In this document: positions 44,284 through 56,403 of the stretch, one piece after another
How the letters are laid out: each line of letters opens with the position of its first letter
Numbering within the stretch: the stretch's first letter is position 1
Assembly: GCA_031772625.1 (NCBI GenBank)
Contig: CM062820.1
Coordinates: 1,077,625,369-1,077,689,368, forward strand
Reading direction: 5' to 3'
Source of the DNA: Pinus tabuliformis
Taxonomy: Eukaryota; Streptophyta; Pinopsida; Pinales; Pinaceae
DNA: 64,000 nt
Translations under genes and position numbers: made by a program
The notes under the pieces: generated by a model
Seen by the model: only the letters and a program-made list of their open reading frames with translations
Told to the model about the DNA's origin: nothing
The model's database searches: none

Positions 44284-46836
44284 TATCCTTTACCTGTCGC
44301 CATCCTTGAGTTCCTCACAGGAAAACCTTTTTGAGGTTTCTGTTCACACTTTTTATCGAACCTCTTTCGATAGAACCCTAGGTCTCAACATTCGTAGATC
44401 CTCCATCTACTAGCTCATCGTCTACCATTCACGATAATGCGTATGTGAACCTTCTGTCTTAGGTTGATGCACCAGGTACTCCTGCCACATCATGTAGTCA
44501 GTCTTCCTCCTGTCCCCCATATCCCATTCTAATAAGGACATCATGGAAGCTATGTCTACCCCTTATTACCCTTTCACTTAGGCAAGGGGGCATATTCATG
44601 GAGGATTATGAAGGTCATCTCCTTCCTAATTCTCCCAATGCACTCTACCTCAAGAAATTTTTCTCATAGCATATCCCTTTGATTTGTGTGTCTTTATTTT
44701 TGCCATGAAATTAGGTAGGTTGCATCATCACATTTGTTGTCTTTTGCATGTTTCAGATGGATCCATCATCCACACTGTATATCGTTCATGTCGACAATGC
44801 GATTCGCTTCTCCAGGAATCTAGCCTCGGCAGTCTGGGGTAGTTTTACCCCCTTGCATACATTACTCCTTTTGAACGGCCATAAGTCTTGGCCTAGATCC
44901 CACTAGATCTAGGTATGGTCAATTATCCTCCCACTCCTTGGATAGTTTGTTCTACCGGCCTGTCCGGTAAGACATATGCACATCACATATCATAGGCGTT
45001 TCATACCATATCTTCAAATATTCTTCTCTATGTCCACATAGTCCCCATGTTTGACTTAGTGGGTGAGAATGATTATATACCTACTCTAGTATTTCATTCT
45101 CGTTTTCCTCTTCCCTCAATTCTTCTCCAGGAACCATTGTTCCAAGAAGCATTAAGGCCATATTTAGAGAAGTAAGGCCACTTGCCTGAAAGTCTCTAAT
45201 CTTGATTCTGAGGGTTGGTTTGTCCGTTACAATCTCCATAAGATTTAGGGCCTTCTCCTCCCCTCAAATAGGAGGGAAATGTCCTTTTATAGAAAAACAC
45301 ATAGTTTTTCTATCTCCCATTGCGATCAAACCATAGCTCAGTTTGATTAACCATCAACATCATTAGAAATCTCTCATTGAGTATTATAATGGATCTTTCT
45401 TAGTTTTTGATGATTTGATACTTCACCAGGAAGTCATTTTTCCAAGAAGGGTCACTTCATCGCCTCTCAAAATCAAATTTCTTCATATGTGACACTTGCA
45501 CTTTTGGGACCACATTCCCTTGGTGCTTGTCATCTCATGTGTCAATTTTTTTCATGAGTAACCATCATTTACTCATGCTTTCATGGTCCCCACTGGCCCT
45601 ATTCTGTGTGGCAGTGTCATCGAGTCACCCTTGTTCAAAGCATTCACGATGAGTCACCCTTGCATCCATGGAGTCTGTTTCACATCCCATTATATCATGT
45701 CACAATATTCCATCCATATTTTCATACCGTTCATCCTGTGTTGTCCATTTTTTCCTCCATTCATACTATCCCCATCCCCTCTGGAGTTGAGTCAATTGCT
45801 ACCAAGTCAACCGTGCACTTTATGCTCTGACACGAGAAGTCGTCTGTTTGTCCCTCAGTCCCACATTTTCCATTGTCCCTGGTGTCAGTATATTAGTCAC
45901 ATTACTATATTCCCTCATGCCTTAATTGAGGATCCTCATTACCTCACCTATCGCAGGCCTTATTTTTTCAACATCAACTCATTTATTCCAGACGAACAAC
46001 CTAGAGAGAAATGTATCTTGGTTCCAGCTTCCATTCTTGTTCGGTGCCTCAGACTGAGCATAGGGATTCATTATTTCCCTTTGACTTGGTTGTTTCATTT
46101 TCGTGATTCATACACTTGATGGTCCAGTGATGCAACAGATTGTACTAGTGATTCCCGAGTGTGTGTAAGATGTTTCAGACCTCATGAGGGGATGGCCCTT
46201 CAGGTATCCCCCCACATGCCCAGATGCATTCCTATTATGCTACAGCATTAGATGCAGTTCCACAAATTTGATGGGTTCGGTTCCTACCAATTGCACTGTT
46301 CATAGCATGCACCTCTCCTTCAGATGATCCATTCAGTTTTGTAGAGCACCTTCCCCATTTAGCAGGGCTTCTCTGATTGTTCTACTCTCCCTCCCACCCA
46401 TTTTTTGAGGGAAGGACCATTATATCTCATGTACTCAGATATTATTGTATTCAGTCCTGGCTCATTTTTTTCCAGGTGCATTATATGGGATACATTGTAT
46501 TATTTTCTGGTTCTGTTATGTCAGCATGTCATGTACTATTAGACATGTACTTCATTGTTCAGTTTTATGTTTCTGGGTGCATCATTATTTTTTCACTAAG
46601 TTATCTCGGTGGGTATAGGTATGCCTCCCCCGCCTCACTAAGATCCGGTACCACAACATAAAAGGAGACATGCATTGGTCTTGCCCCCACTATCCCTATC
46701 CTCTTCCGCTTAAGCTCTATTGGTCTCTCCCTCTCTCTCTCTCTCTCGACTCCACTTTGTTTTCTGGTGATTTTGTCTTTACAACATACTTTGGTCATAC
46801 GTTTTGCTTCTAACACTCATACGTTGGGGGGTAATT
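44284..46836 (+). pseudogene. Unassigned 3' region of element B, right of element A
   Basis: The sequence is C/T-rich with patchy plus-strand coding appearance (for example IVHVDNAIRFSRNLASAVWG near 44,785), but no RT, RNase H or integrase block is recognisable. A 178-codon plus-strand open frame at 45,583-46,119 has no domain that I know. A CT-repeat lies at 46,723-46,747. The run GTTGGGGGGTAATT (46,823-46,836) is the polypurine tract before the 3' LTR. Confidence 0.45.
46723..46747. repeat. (CT)n microsatellite
   Basis: An uninterrupted TCTCTCTCTCTCTC-type run about 90 bp before the 3' LTR of element B. Confidence 0.9.
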
Positions 46837-47884
46837 TGTTATCACCAAAAAATTGATCATCTAGCCTAATTTACTAGATGGATCAAAGTATACCATGTAA
46901 GGCCAATTTTACCATAGTAAAATTGCTTTCACTATGAAAAATTACTCAATAAACCACATTTGTTAAGTAATTTATAATTAAACCCATGAAGAATAATTAA
47001 ATAAATCACTATTTATTTAATTATCTTCAAGGAATAATTAATTAAACCATTGATTAATTAATATTCCTTGTCATATTTGACTCAATTATGAGAAATAAAC
47101 AAATTTTTCTCTAGGAATAATTATTTAATCACTAATTAATTATTATTCCTTGTCAAGTTTGACTAAATCCCTCAGGAATAATTAAATAAATCATTATTTG
47201 TTTATTATTCCTTAACCATATTTCTTGAGATGATAAATAAATCATTTATTTATTTATTATTTCTAAATAAAAGTTTAAATACTTTTTCCCTCCTAATAAA
47301 ATATTATAAAGTATTCCAAGTAGGTATTCCTAGAATGGGGTTAATAATATTTTATTATTGCTCATTATTCGAGGATAACTCAATATTATTTTATAAATAG
47401 AAGGGCTTTCCATTCATTATTCACTTTTGATTATTTTCATTGTTGCACTCACTGCTGTAACTCTAATTATTTTCTTTGTCGCACACTATTTCTCTACCAT
47501 TTGAGCTCCCATTGAGTTGAAACATTTTATTTGTTGGGTTTTCACATTATAGAGGAGAGAAACTCTACACAAATTGAAGACGTTTGATGATAGCCAAGAA
47601 CCCATCCCATAGAGGGGGATTGGTAACATTTATTTGTTCCCTTCATAGGTGTTATAATAAAATCTATTCTTTGAATGTTTGGTTTCCATTGGATGATTTG
47701 AGTTATTACTGTTTCTTTGTTGTTTAACAGTGATTGTGGCATAGATCAGGACTTTGGCAGGTTTTGTTTCTATCAGTTGCTGCAGATCTACAATGTATGT
47801 CAGCCATTTATATTGTTGAGATTGTTTGTCATCCACAATCTTAAGTGGATTAATTTCGTACATCTTTGAGAAGAAAACACTATA
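46837..47884 (+). repeat. 3' LTR of element B, with five hairpin units
   Basis: It is colinear with 32,769-33,730 but about 86 bp longer, because it has an extra AT-rich palindromic unit plus spacer between about 47,031 and 47,152. Otherwise about 5 percent divergent. Confidence 0.9.
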
Positions 47885-48374
47885 ACGTGTACTATCGAAA
47901 GAGACATGGGAAAGGATGGGGAGACCTGTGCTACAATGGTCTCCTATACAGCTACACATGACCGATTAGAAAAATATCATTCCTATGGTGCACATGTATG
48001 GGGTAACAGTAGACATTGAAGGAGCAAGTGCTCTCGCTGATTTTGAAGTAATTAAAATAGTGGATGACACCAATCCTTACCCTGCACTACTAGGAATTGA
48101 TTGGGCCTTTGACATGGATGTAGTAATTAATGTGAAGAAGCGAAGGATGACATTTGAGAAGAAGGCGCTTAGGGTTATTGTGCCACTGGATCCTGTTGAA
48201 GGGGCATGGTACACTGAACCAGTCTGCGACTATGTGGAGGACGATGACTTGGATCAAATATACAAGATAACTGCGTGTGATGAAGATTGGATCAATCCCA
48301 CTACAGATGGGTGGATCACGTGGGATAGAGACAACTCCTGTACCTCAAACTCAGATGAAGAGCTCGAACACTAG
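47885..48374 (+). pseudogene. Protease region of element C, part right of the element B insertion
   Basis: The coding sequence contains ETWERMGRPVLQWSPIQLHM, then VTVDIEGASALADFEVIKIV and NPYPALLGIDWAFDMDVVIN. The LLGIDW block is the usual end of the retropepsin domain in this group. An acidic linker follows. It is broken. Confidence 0.85.
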
Positions 48375-49120
48375 CAGAATAGATTGCATGAAGTATCTAT
48401 GCTACGTTGCAATATGATGACAAAATCGTTGCGGTGCGTATCAACGGAGGTAAGGAATCTTCCGCATTATGATGGCTTAAATGATGTTAGTTTATTTTTG
48501 GATAAGTTTGAAAGGGAGGTGCTAGAAGAGCATTGTTCCAGGCACTTGAGTTGGAACTGTGCGTTACGCTTGCCCGTTGGTGGGGTGCGCATAAGGATAG
48601 CTTCACTGACTGCAAGTAATATAAGCAAATGATGAAGCTATGTTTTGGATACGCTAATACGTGTATGACTGAAAAATACATTAGAAAGGATGATCTACGC
48701 GAACACTTGTTGTGGTGGACTAAAGTGTGGGGAGAATAGCCACAACCAGAATGGGTACATATCTTCTATCACACCTTAGATACTATTCCAATGAATTGGT
48801 ACATGGAAACAGAGCTATGCCATGGGAGAGTCGAATTAGATATCTTGAGGGAAAGTTTCTTATTAACTTTCATCTTTGAGGATGGATTTGAGTGCATTGA
48901 TGAAGCACTCTAGGAAATTAAGGTTGCTATCTTTAGAATGCCTATAGAGCTAGTAGAATAGGTTCAACCAGACTAGAGTACCTAGTTGCACCATGCACTA
49001 GAGTGCTACAATGTGACTGCAGAAGAAGAAGAAGAAGATCCGCGAAAAATTAACATTCCGGAGACCAAAGGATAGCACAAGGTTGAAGGTCCTAAAGTAG
49101 TGAACCTTGATATATCATAA
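48375..49120 (+). pseudogene. Linker between protease and RT of element C
   Basis: Patchy gag/pol-like coding sequence: a region with FLDKFEREVLEEHCSRHLSW and an acidic run EEEEED near 49,021-49,037. No named domain is assigned. Confidence 0.5.
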
Positions 49121-50060
49121 CCTTTGAAGACCAAACAAGTAAACATTGGGTTCGACACACAACCTAAGTTTGCAAAGATAGGCGATTACTGGGATGAAGA
49201 TAGAATTGATAAAGTTGCAGAGCTGTTGTGCGAATTCCAGGGCTTGTTTCCTACCAAGTTCTCAGACCTGAAAGGAATAGTAGGGGATCTGGGAGTTATG
49301 AAGATCAATTTAAAGCCTGATGCGAAGCCCGTGAAATAGAGACCCTACTGCCTAAATCCGAAGTATAAAGAAAATGTGCGCAAAGAGCTAGACAAAATGA
49401 TGGAAGCTGGAATTATTGAGCCAATAGAAGAATGTGATTGGGTGAGCCCAATGGTTGTTCAAGAGAAGAAGCAACAAGGTGAAATCTAAATATGCGTAGA
49501 CCTGAGAAAGCTCAATGATGCATGCATTCATGACCCTTTCCAACACCATTTACAGATGAAGTTCCGGAGAATGCTGGTGGATAGGAAGCTTATTCGTTCA
49601 CTGATGAGTTCTCAAGGTACCATCAGATTAAGATAGTGCCATAGGATTGCAGCAAGACAACCTTCACAATGGAGTGGTGATGCTTCTTATACACAGTGAT
49701 GCCATTCGGACTGAAGAATGTGCTTGCGATCTTTTCAAGGGTTGTAATTGGATCATTCAAATAATTCATCCATAAATTCTTAGAAGTGTATTTGGATGAT
49801 TGGACTGTGTTTGGATTGGTAAAGTGCCACGTTGCAAGTCTGCGCCTTATGTTGGATACTTGTCATAGATACCAAATTGCCCTGAATCTGAAGAAATGTA
49901 ACTTTTGTGTGACTTATGGGATATTGCTAGGCCATGTAGTTTGGAAGCAGGGTTTAATGGTAGACCCTACGAAGATAGTTGTGATTGTTAATTTAGAAGC
50001 TTCGAAGAATGTAAAGAAACTGCAATGTTGGGTCACACTATCTACTATAGAAATTTGATC
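49121..50060 (+). pseudogene. Reverse transcriptase region of element C
   Basis: Blocks in order: DEDRIDKVAELLCEFQGLFP, PYCLNPKYKENVRKELDKMM, EAGIIEPIEECDWVSPMVVQ, DLRKLNDACIHDPF, the active-site area MYLDDWTVFGLVKCHVASLR (49,786) and LNLKKCNFCVTYGILLGHVV. These are typical of a widespread non-chromovirus plant Ty3/gypsy group. It is broken. Confidence 0.9.
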
Positions 50061-50640
50061 AAGGCTTAGGCACAAATAACTACGCCAATGGAGAAGTTAC
50101 TAAAAAAGGACACAACTTTCTGCTGGGATGAAGAGTGTAAGCGCAGTTTGGATGTATTAAAGGAAAAGGTGGTGATTGCACCCATTTTGGTATTCCCAGA
50201 TTGGAAGAAAGAATTTCATGTTCATGTGTATGCCTCTTGTATTGTGTTGGGTGCGGTATTGACCCAACCAGCCGAAGGAGAGATAAATCACCCTATATCC
50301 TCCGCAAGTCAGAAATGATCAAAGGCAGAAAATAACTATTCAACTACAGAGCATGAAGGATTGGCGATGGTCTACACACTACAAAAGTTTCGACATTACC
50401 TGTTAGGCATGCATTTCAAAATGTATACAGATCACTCCGCTCTCAAGTACCTGGTCAACAAGCATGTGTTGGAGGAGAAGATCTGTAGGTGGTTATTTCT
50501 ATTTTAGCAATATGACTTTGAGGTGATTTTGAAGCCTGGGTAGTTGAATGTGGGTCTAGATCATCTATCCATAACTGAGACAGGTGAAGAACCTACTAAT
50601 TTGGAGGAAGGATTTCCAGATGCACAACTCTTCGTTGTAT
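50061..50640 (+). pseudogene. RNase H region of element C
   Basis: MEKLLKKDTTFCWDEECKRS and EFHVHVYASCIVLGAVLTQP mark the start of the domain, followed by EHEGLAMVYTLQKFRHYLLG and MYTDHSALKYLVNKHVL, the standard Ty3/gypsy RNase H blocks. It is broken. Confidence 0.9.
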
Positions 50641-51920
50641 GAGTCACAGATGATCATTTTGCTGATATAATCCAGTTTTTGACTACTCAAGCAACCCTAG
50701 AAGGATACTCTACCCAGCTAAAAAAGGAGTTGGTGGCCTGCGCAACTGACTTTTCTGTGATTGCGGGACACTTGTATAAGATGGGCACTGATGAAATACT
50801 GTGCCGATATGTTCCGGAGTTCGAATGATCTAGCATCCTCACTGAAGCACATGGAGGAGTGGTAGGAGGACACTATGCAGGAAAAGCAACCACGCAGAAG
50901 ATTTTGTGTGTAAGATTATGGTAGCCAACAATGCATAAGGATTCTAAGTTATATTGTAGGGCATGTGATGCATGTCAAAGGACGGGAAATCCATCATGAA
51001 TGGATGAATTGCCTTTAAATCCTCATATTTCATTATAGGTTTTTGATAAATGGGCGATTGAATTTGTGGGTCCAATACAACCATCAGGGAATTATACGGG
51101 TAGATGGTACATTATTACTACGATGGAGTATTTGACAAGATGGGTAGAAGCACAACCATTGAAGGACTGTAGCGTTGCTATAGCTGTGAATTTCCTGTTT
51201 TATTATGTCTTGAAAAGGCTTGGGTGTCCTAAGATGCTGATGAGTGATAGTGGTACGCACTTTCTAAATGAAACTATTTCCGTGATGCTCGAAGAATTTC
51301 AGGTTTATCATCAAAAGAGTATGCCCTATCATCCTTGGGAAAATGGTATGGTTGAATCATTCAATAAAATTCTGGAAATCACATTAACGAAGGTTTGTAG
51401 CATGTAGAGGAATTATTGGGATGTGCACATACCAGTGGTCCTGTGGCCATATAGGACGTGTAAGAAATTAATAGGACAAACCTTGCTCAAGCTAGTTTAT
51501 GGGATAGAGGTTGTGATGTCCATGGAATATATTGTGCCGAGTTTGTGGATTATGGCATTGACTGATATGGTAGAGCACGAGACTATGGAGGAGCATCTCA
51601 CACAGTTGATGGAATTAGAAGAAGATAGGTTTCTCACAGGATTTCACCAATAGGTGCAGATGGAGCGCGAAAAGGCATAGCATGATCGACATATTAAGCT
51701 ACACACCTTCAAGATGAATGATCTAGTGCTAATATATGATAGTAAGTTCACGAAGTTCCCTGGGAAGTTTCAAATACACTGGTTTGGACCCTATGTAGTT
51801 AAGGAAATTAGAGATGGTGGCGCAGTTCAGCTCGCGAGGCTAAATGGGGAATTATTTCCGGGAAGAGTCAATGGAAGTCGACTGAAGTTATATGAAGGGG
51901 ATCCTGCTCCTGCACAATGA
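50641..51920 (+). pseudogene. Integrase region of element C
   Basis: The zinc-binding part (GGHYAGKATTQKIL, then CRACDACQRTG) lies at about 50,860-50,990. The core follows: KWAIEFVGPIQPSGNYTGRW, YLTRWVEAQPLKDCS, MSDSGTHFLNETI and YHPWENGMVESFNKILEITL. The C-terminal part (FKMNDLVLIYDSKFTKFPGK, then GPYVVKEIRDGGAVQLARLN) is complete in layout and has no chromodomain. It is broken. Confidence 0.9.
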
Positions 51921-52319
51921 CTGCATGATGGCAGGACAATCTTAGTACTCTAGGCAGCTAGAAGGAAGTATTAGACTATAAACTACATTGCCCGAAGACT
52001 GGGAAAAAGAATAAGGGGATTGCACAAGGGAAGCCAAAAGTGCGCCAGGAAGAGCTATGCCAAGAGAGATGTGCCATGGAGGATGGTGCCACACAGATGA
52101 GCCTAAAAATATCCGTTGGATGCACTATATCTGATTGGATGGTGAAATCTCGTTAGGAGGAGCGGGTAAGCTACATTTATGGTGAAAAACTTTGGCAATC
52201 TGCCACCAAATATGCATTTATGATAAGATATTGGAGGAAACAGTTGGATTTGAATTTGAAATTTCCTATAAATTTGGCATGTTGGCTGGTGTAGAACACT
52301 TTGCCTTCTGAAAATCTAT

Positions 52320-55300
52320 AGTGAATTTTATTTTCTTAAGTCTATGAATCGAGAAGATTGGGAGGAACTTCTTTCAAGATTGAATTTCATAAACTTCCCT
52401 GATTGGAGCCATAAGATCATCCTTGAGAAAATGACTGATCCCGCAGAATTCATTGTCTCTAAAGTTGTTGGCTTTGAAGCCACAATCTCTGAAGTTGTAG
52501 CCCCTGAAATTGTGTCAGCAATATAACCTACACCATCTGTACCTATGGAACCGAGGTTGCCTAGGCATAAACTATCCGCTGTTAAGGAGAAACAGAAAAA
52601 ACCACAGGTTGTTCCGATGAGGTAGTCACTAAGGAAGAACGCTACGAAGGTTTGGTAGAAAGGGAAGATGGACACGTCAAAATAGCCACACGAACCCCTG
52701 GATCTTGTGAAGAGGATCTTCACAAAGGGGTTGAAAAAATTGGATGCTGAGGAGGGAGAGCTTATCACTAGGCTCTCGAAGTATATCCCTCCGTGAAAGG
52801 GAAAAGTGAAGGTACCCAAGGATCCCAATAATGCTAAATTCACAGTCTCTACACCACTATTGCCAAAGAAAGTGCCATTTGAAGGTGCGCTCTTAGGGTG
52901 CATTCCCGCACTCAAAATGGAGGATTGGGATCTAATTGATCATGTGAAATTCCGACATTTGGCGACAAACAAATATTTGGCGAAGATATACTCTGAGGAG
53001 ATTAAAGTCATGTGATTGGAGCCTATGAAGTGGGTCGCAAGGGTTGAAAAGGCTTGGTTGCTAAATTTTCTATGTTTACCGCATTTTAGAAGAACCACTA
53101 TCAACACAGTATGCATACGATAATTTCTTACACTGGTTCATGATGGGTGTCTTTGGTTGGGAGAGCCCATCCCCATCATAGATATGTTGATCCACCATAT
53201 CACCAGGTTTCCCTACCAAGGGTGGATCTAGCCGAGGAGTTTGGAGGCAAGAGTAAAGAAAAACAACTTGCAGATAGAATGAAGAGTGAGTTTGGCCTAG
53301 TGAAGAAGTCACATAGATACTCTATCCGTTCCATCACAGATAAGGCGGTGCAATTTGCCACCCATATTTTTGCTTGCAAGGTCATGAGAAAGTATCATGG
53401 GGATGAGGTGTCAACGCCATTCATTTCATTGGCTGCATAATGCACCAAGGGGGTGTATTAAAATTGGGTATAGTATCTTTGCAAAGAGTTTCTTTTGAAT
53501 TGGCATGAAGCACAGGATGACGGAAAAACATTCCACTATACCTGGTTGTTGTTGTTAATTGCCCTAGTTGTGTGGAGATTGCCAGAATATAGTTAGTTCC
53601 CTCCACAGGATGTTGATTTACCAAATGCAACAAAATTCGCTTCACTGTGGGAAACAAAGGATCTGAAGATGGTCATGGAGATGAAGATATTCTGGGTGTT
53701 GGTCAAGATGGGCCTCTTCACAGTGATCAACCGGAGGCCAAGGCTGTAACCTACCCTGTTTGAGCAGTTGGAAGGCTATGCAGAGTTTAAAGCGGATTTT
53801 CACAACGTATCTATCCACATGAGACGAGATCCTAAGAAAGTATGGTATAAGTTGTCGTACCTAGTCACTGACGCAGATGTCTAGGAAGTCATGGGAAAAT
53901 GGCCAGGTGAGTGGTGGCAGCCATCATATCTTGGCGTAGGAACAAGCAAAGGTAGAGATAGCTCCTCTTTGCAGGACACAACATCATAGTGGCAAAAGGA
54001 ACCTCAGTAGGGTACCACTCAAGAGAAATCAATACAAAAAAAAGAAAGGGGATGAGCAGGCAACAACCCAAGAAAAAGCAACACAGAAAAAGAAGGAAGT
54101 TGTTGCTAAGGCAGCTATTGACAAGGAGCGCGTTGTGAAGGAGGCCACATTGGAGGTTGAGGAGTCTGCTTCTCAACAAATTGTAGATAAGGAAGGGTCT
54201 GAGGAGGAAGGAGGTGGTGGGGAGGAGCAGAGCACTCCTTTCAGAATCACAAAGCGCTGGAAGGAGACAACTTCCCAGCCCAGGAAGAAGAAGATATCAG
54301 ACAAGCACGTGCATGCAGATCCATTGGTCCTCACCAAGGGGGACTTAGATGAGATCATAGACAAGGTTCATGACATAATGATGGATTTGTGGACACAGTT
54401 TGAACAGAAGTACCTGTAGATGTTAGGAAGTGTGCAGAAGCATTTGCGCGAGTTGCAGATTCAAACATGTCGACTTTAGGCAAGTGGGATTCAAGAAAAC
54501 TAGCAACAAGCGAGCACGACTTTGTTGGAAACTGATAGGACTCTAGACCTTAGAGTTATTCCATTACCAGAGGTATCACTACGTGTAGAGGAAGATGAAG
54601 CAAACAACCAGATCAGACAGATCAAGGTTGTAGGTGTCAACTTAGCCGCGCTTCCTATTCAGACCCTCCACACACTTCATCAAGGGGTATCAAATGAGCT
54701 CAGGATTAGGGAGCAGGGTGCGCTATCAGTTATCAACTAGGTAAAGATGAACAATGAGCAGATATTCATCGAAAAGGATCGGGTGCTGAAGGAAAAGGAA
54801 GAACTGGTCACGTGAAGCCAGAGATTGGAGGAAACAATTACACAGGCATGTCAGACACTGCCAGAACTTCACATTCCAAAAGATGCAGTAGCAACAGCAA
54901 AGATTCAGAAGTTTTCTGTCGTAGTCAGAGAATAGAAGGATGAGGTAAGCTGAGTAACATTTGAATTCCAAATGAATATCTCAGAGCTCGAGTTGAAATT
55001 ACAGCTCACCACTTCGCCAAAAGTCTGGGAGCAACGTAGAGCAACCATGAGGGAGAGCATGGACACTTTGGATGCAGCAGTCATAGGCTGCACACTAATC
55101 TTCAAACATGCAATGGAAATATGGAAAACTCTATAGGAGGACCCAAACCTACAGAAACTTGGCACAGATATCCGAGAGATGCATCAAAAGTTTGATTAAC
55201 TCAAGGCGAATGCATGCACTTTGGCGCCAGTCCAACACCTCGTTGGATTGTAAGAAGGCAAACAACTGCAATCACAAATTGAAGAGCTGTAGAGAAAACA

Positions 55301-55580
55301 GGTTGCCTTAAAGGCCAAAATACAACCATGGACAGAGGAAGCAAGCCAACTTACTTTTTTCTCCAAGATAAGTTGAAGACACTCTAGCAGACACAAAGGA
55401 CAATGCACCTCGCGATGGAAGGCCTGACTAAAGAAAAGTTCGTAGAGGAGGTGCAGCAGGCTGCGGTGCAGGGTTTTGTTGACATAGAGGTGTTGAAGGT
55501 GGAGTTTAACGATCTCTGCAACAAGATAGATGCGCTAGCTGAGTGACTCGAGGGTGAGTCACCCAATTTGTGTTGGGGGC
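52320..55580 (+). pseudogene. Extra coding region of element C between integrase and the 3' LTR
   Basis: About 3.2 kb of plus-strand sequence keeps a coding look: MNREDWEELLSRLNFINFPD near 52,344, VPFEGALLGCIPALKMEDWD near 52,870, lysine/glutamate-rich parts (53,980-54,420, with EGSEEEGGGGEEQSTPF) and long coiled-coil-like stretches (54,740-55,560). It ends just before the purine run GTTGGGGGC and the 3' LTR. It does not resemble integrase, RNase H or a typical envelope protein, and I see no membrane segment. The position is that of the accessory frame of some plant Ty3/gypsy elements. It is broken. The function is unknown. Confidence 0.6.
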
Positions 55581-55581
55581 T

Positions 55582-56403
55582 TATTGGGAAGGGGTCCCTG
55601 GGGTCAATTGAGTAAATTTTGTAGTTTCTTTTTGTAACGAATCGAAAATCTCTGTGAAATTTGGAAGCAGAGCATGAAGCTAGTAGAAGTCAAAGGGGCT
55701 TTAGTCCCTTAGTTGGGTAGGTGATAGAGTTGTTTTGAGACCCGCCCATGGTCCGTGGAACATGGTATTGTAAAGCAAATGCTATATAAAGTTGAGTCAT
55801 AACGAGTCTTAGAAGTTAACTTTTGGTGCACAATCATTGTAAGGGAAAGGTGTTAAGGTAGGAAAGGTTTGTTTCCTGTACTTAGGCAAAAGGGGAAGGC
55901 TCCTGCAGCTGAGTGCGCGGGCCCCTATAGCTTGCAGGGATAAGAAGTTTGTAATTGAATGTTTATACCTAATAAAGACTATTTTGAGATGATTTTGATG
56001 CATCTGTGCCTTGTTAATTACTTTTGCTAAAGTTTATGTATCTTCACTCATTGATATGTTTTCTATGAATTAATGCTTATTTGTTGTGCGAAATTAGTAG
56101 ATCTGTAATATTTTTGGATGTTAAGAATAGTTAGATACCTTCGTGAAGATATGGAAGTCGTTTATATAAATTTGCAGTAGTTGTCTGTTCGGAAGAATTA
56201 GAGCTGCGCAAAGGTAGACCTAAGCCGTAAGGGTATAAGGAACACATCAAATAGAACTCTAGATGCAGAAACTTGGTTCTAGCATCCCCCAATACTACTT
56301 CGGGTGAGACTGCAGCTTGCACTATGCGAAAGGGCCAGCAGTTAGGGTTTTGTTGGTTGGCGCAGTTAAAGTTGAACCAGGGTCAGGCCCCATCAAGACA
56401 ACA
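55582..56403 (+). repeat. 3' LTR of element C (822 bp)
   Basis: It is colinear with 29,430-30,309, shorter by several indels, with about 9 percent substitutions by eye. CTATG follows as the target duplication. Confidence 0.9.

Larger units (their letters stand above)
32769..47884 (+). mobile_element. Element B: LTR element with gag and protease but no visible RT or integrase, split by element A
   Basis: LTRs at 32,769-33,730 and 46,837-47,884 (edges good to about 2 bp) flank a Tat-type primer-binding site, a leader, a Tat-like gag with zinc knuckle, a protease-like region and a further unassigned coding region. Element A is inserted at 38,387-44,278. Removing A leaves about 9.2 kb. No RT, RNase H or integrase pattern is seen on either side of A, so B looks non-autonomous. 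LTR divergence is about 5 percent by eye. It has many breaks. Confidence 0.85.
29430..56403 (+). mobile_element. Element C: Ty3/gypsy element with two extra coding regions, split by element B
   Basis: LTRs lie at 29,430-30,309 and 55,582-56,403, with a near-match target duplication (ATATG at 29,425-29,429, CTATG at 56,404-56,408). Between them: primer-binding site, an extra coding region before gag, proline-leader gag with zinc knuckle, protease (interrupted by element B), RT, RNase H, integrase, then about 3.2 kb of further coding sequence before the 3' LTR. Without element B it would span about 11.9 kb. LTR divergence by eye is about 9 percent plus indels. It is non-chromoviral Ty3/gypsy, probably of the Athila/Tat side. 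It is a fossil with many breaks. Confidence 0.85.

Noticed and set aside
45583-46119. Plus-strand open frame of 178 codons in element B
   Set aside because: It is C/T-rich, with no recognisable domain; it is more likely a chance frame in the C/T-rich 3' region than a gene.
52320-55580. Envelope-like gene in element C
   Set aside because: The position would suit an env-like frame, but no signal peptide or membrane-spanning segment is visible, so I do not call it env-like.
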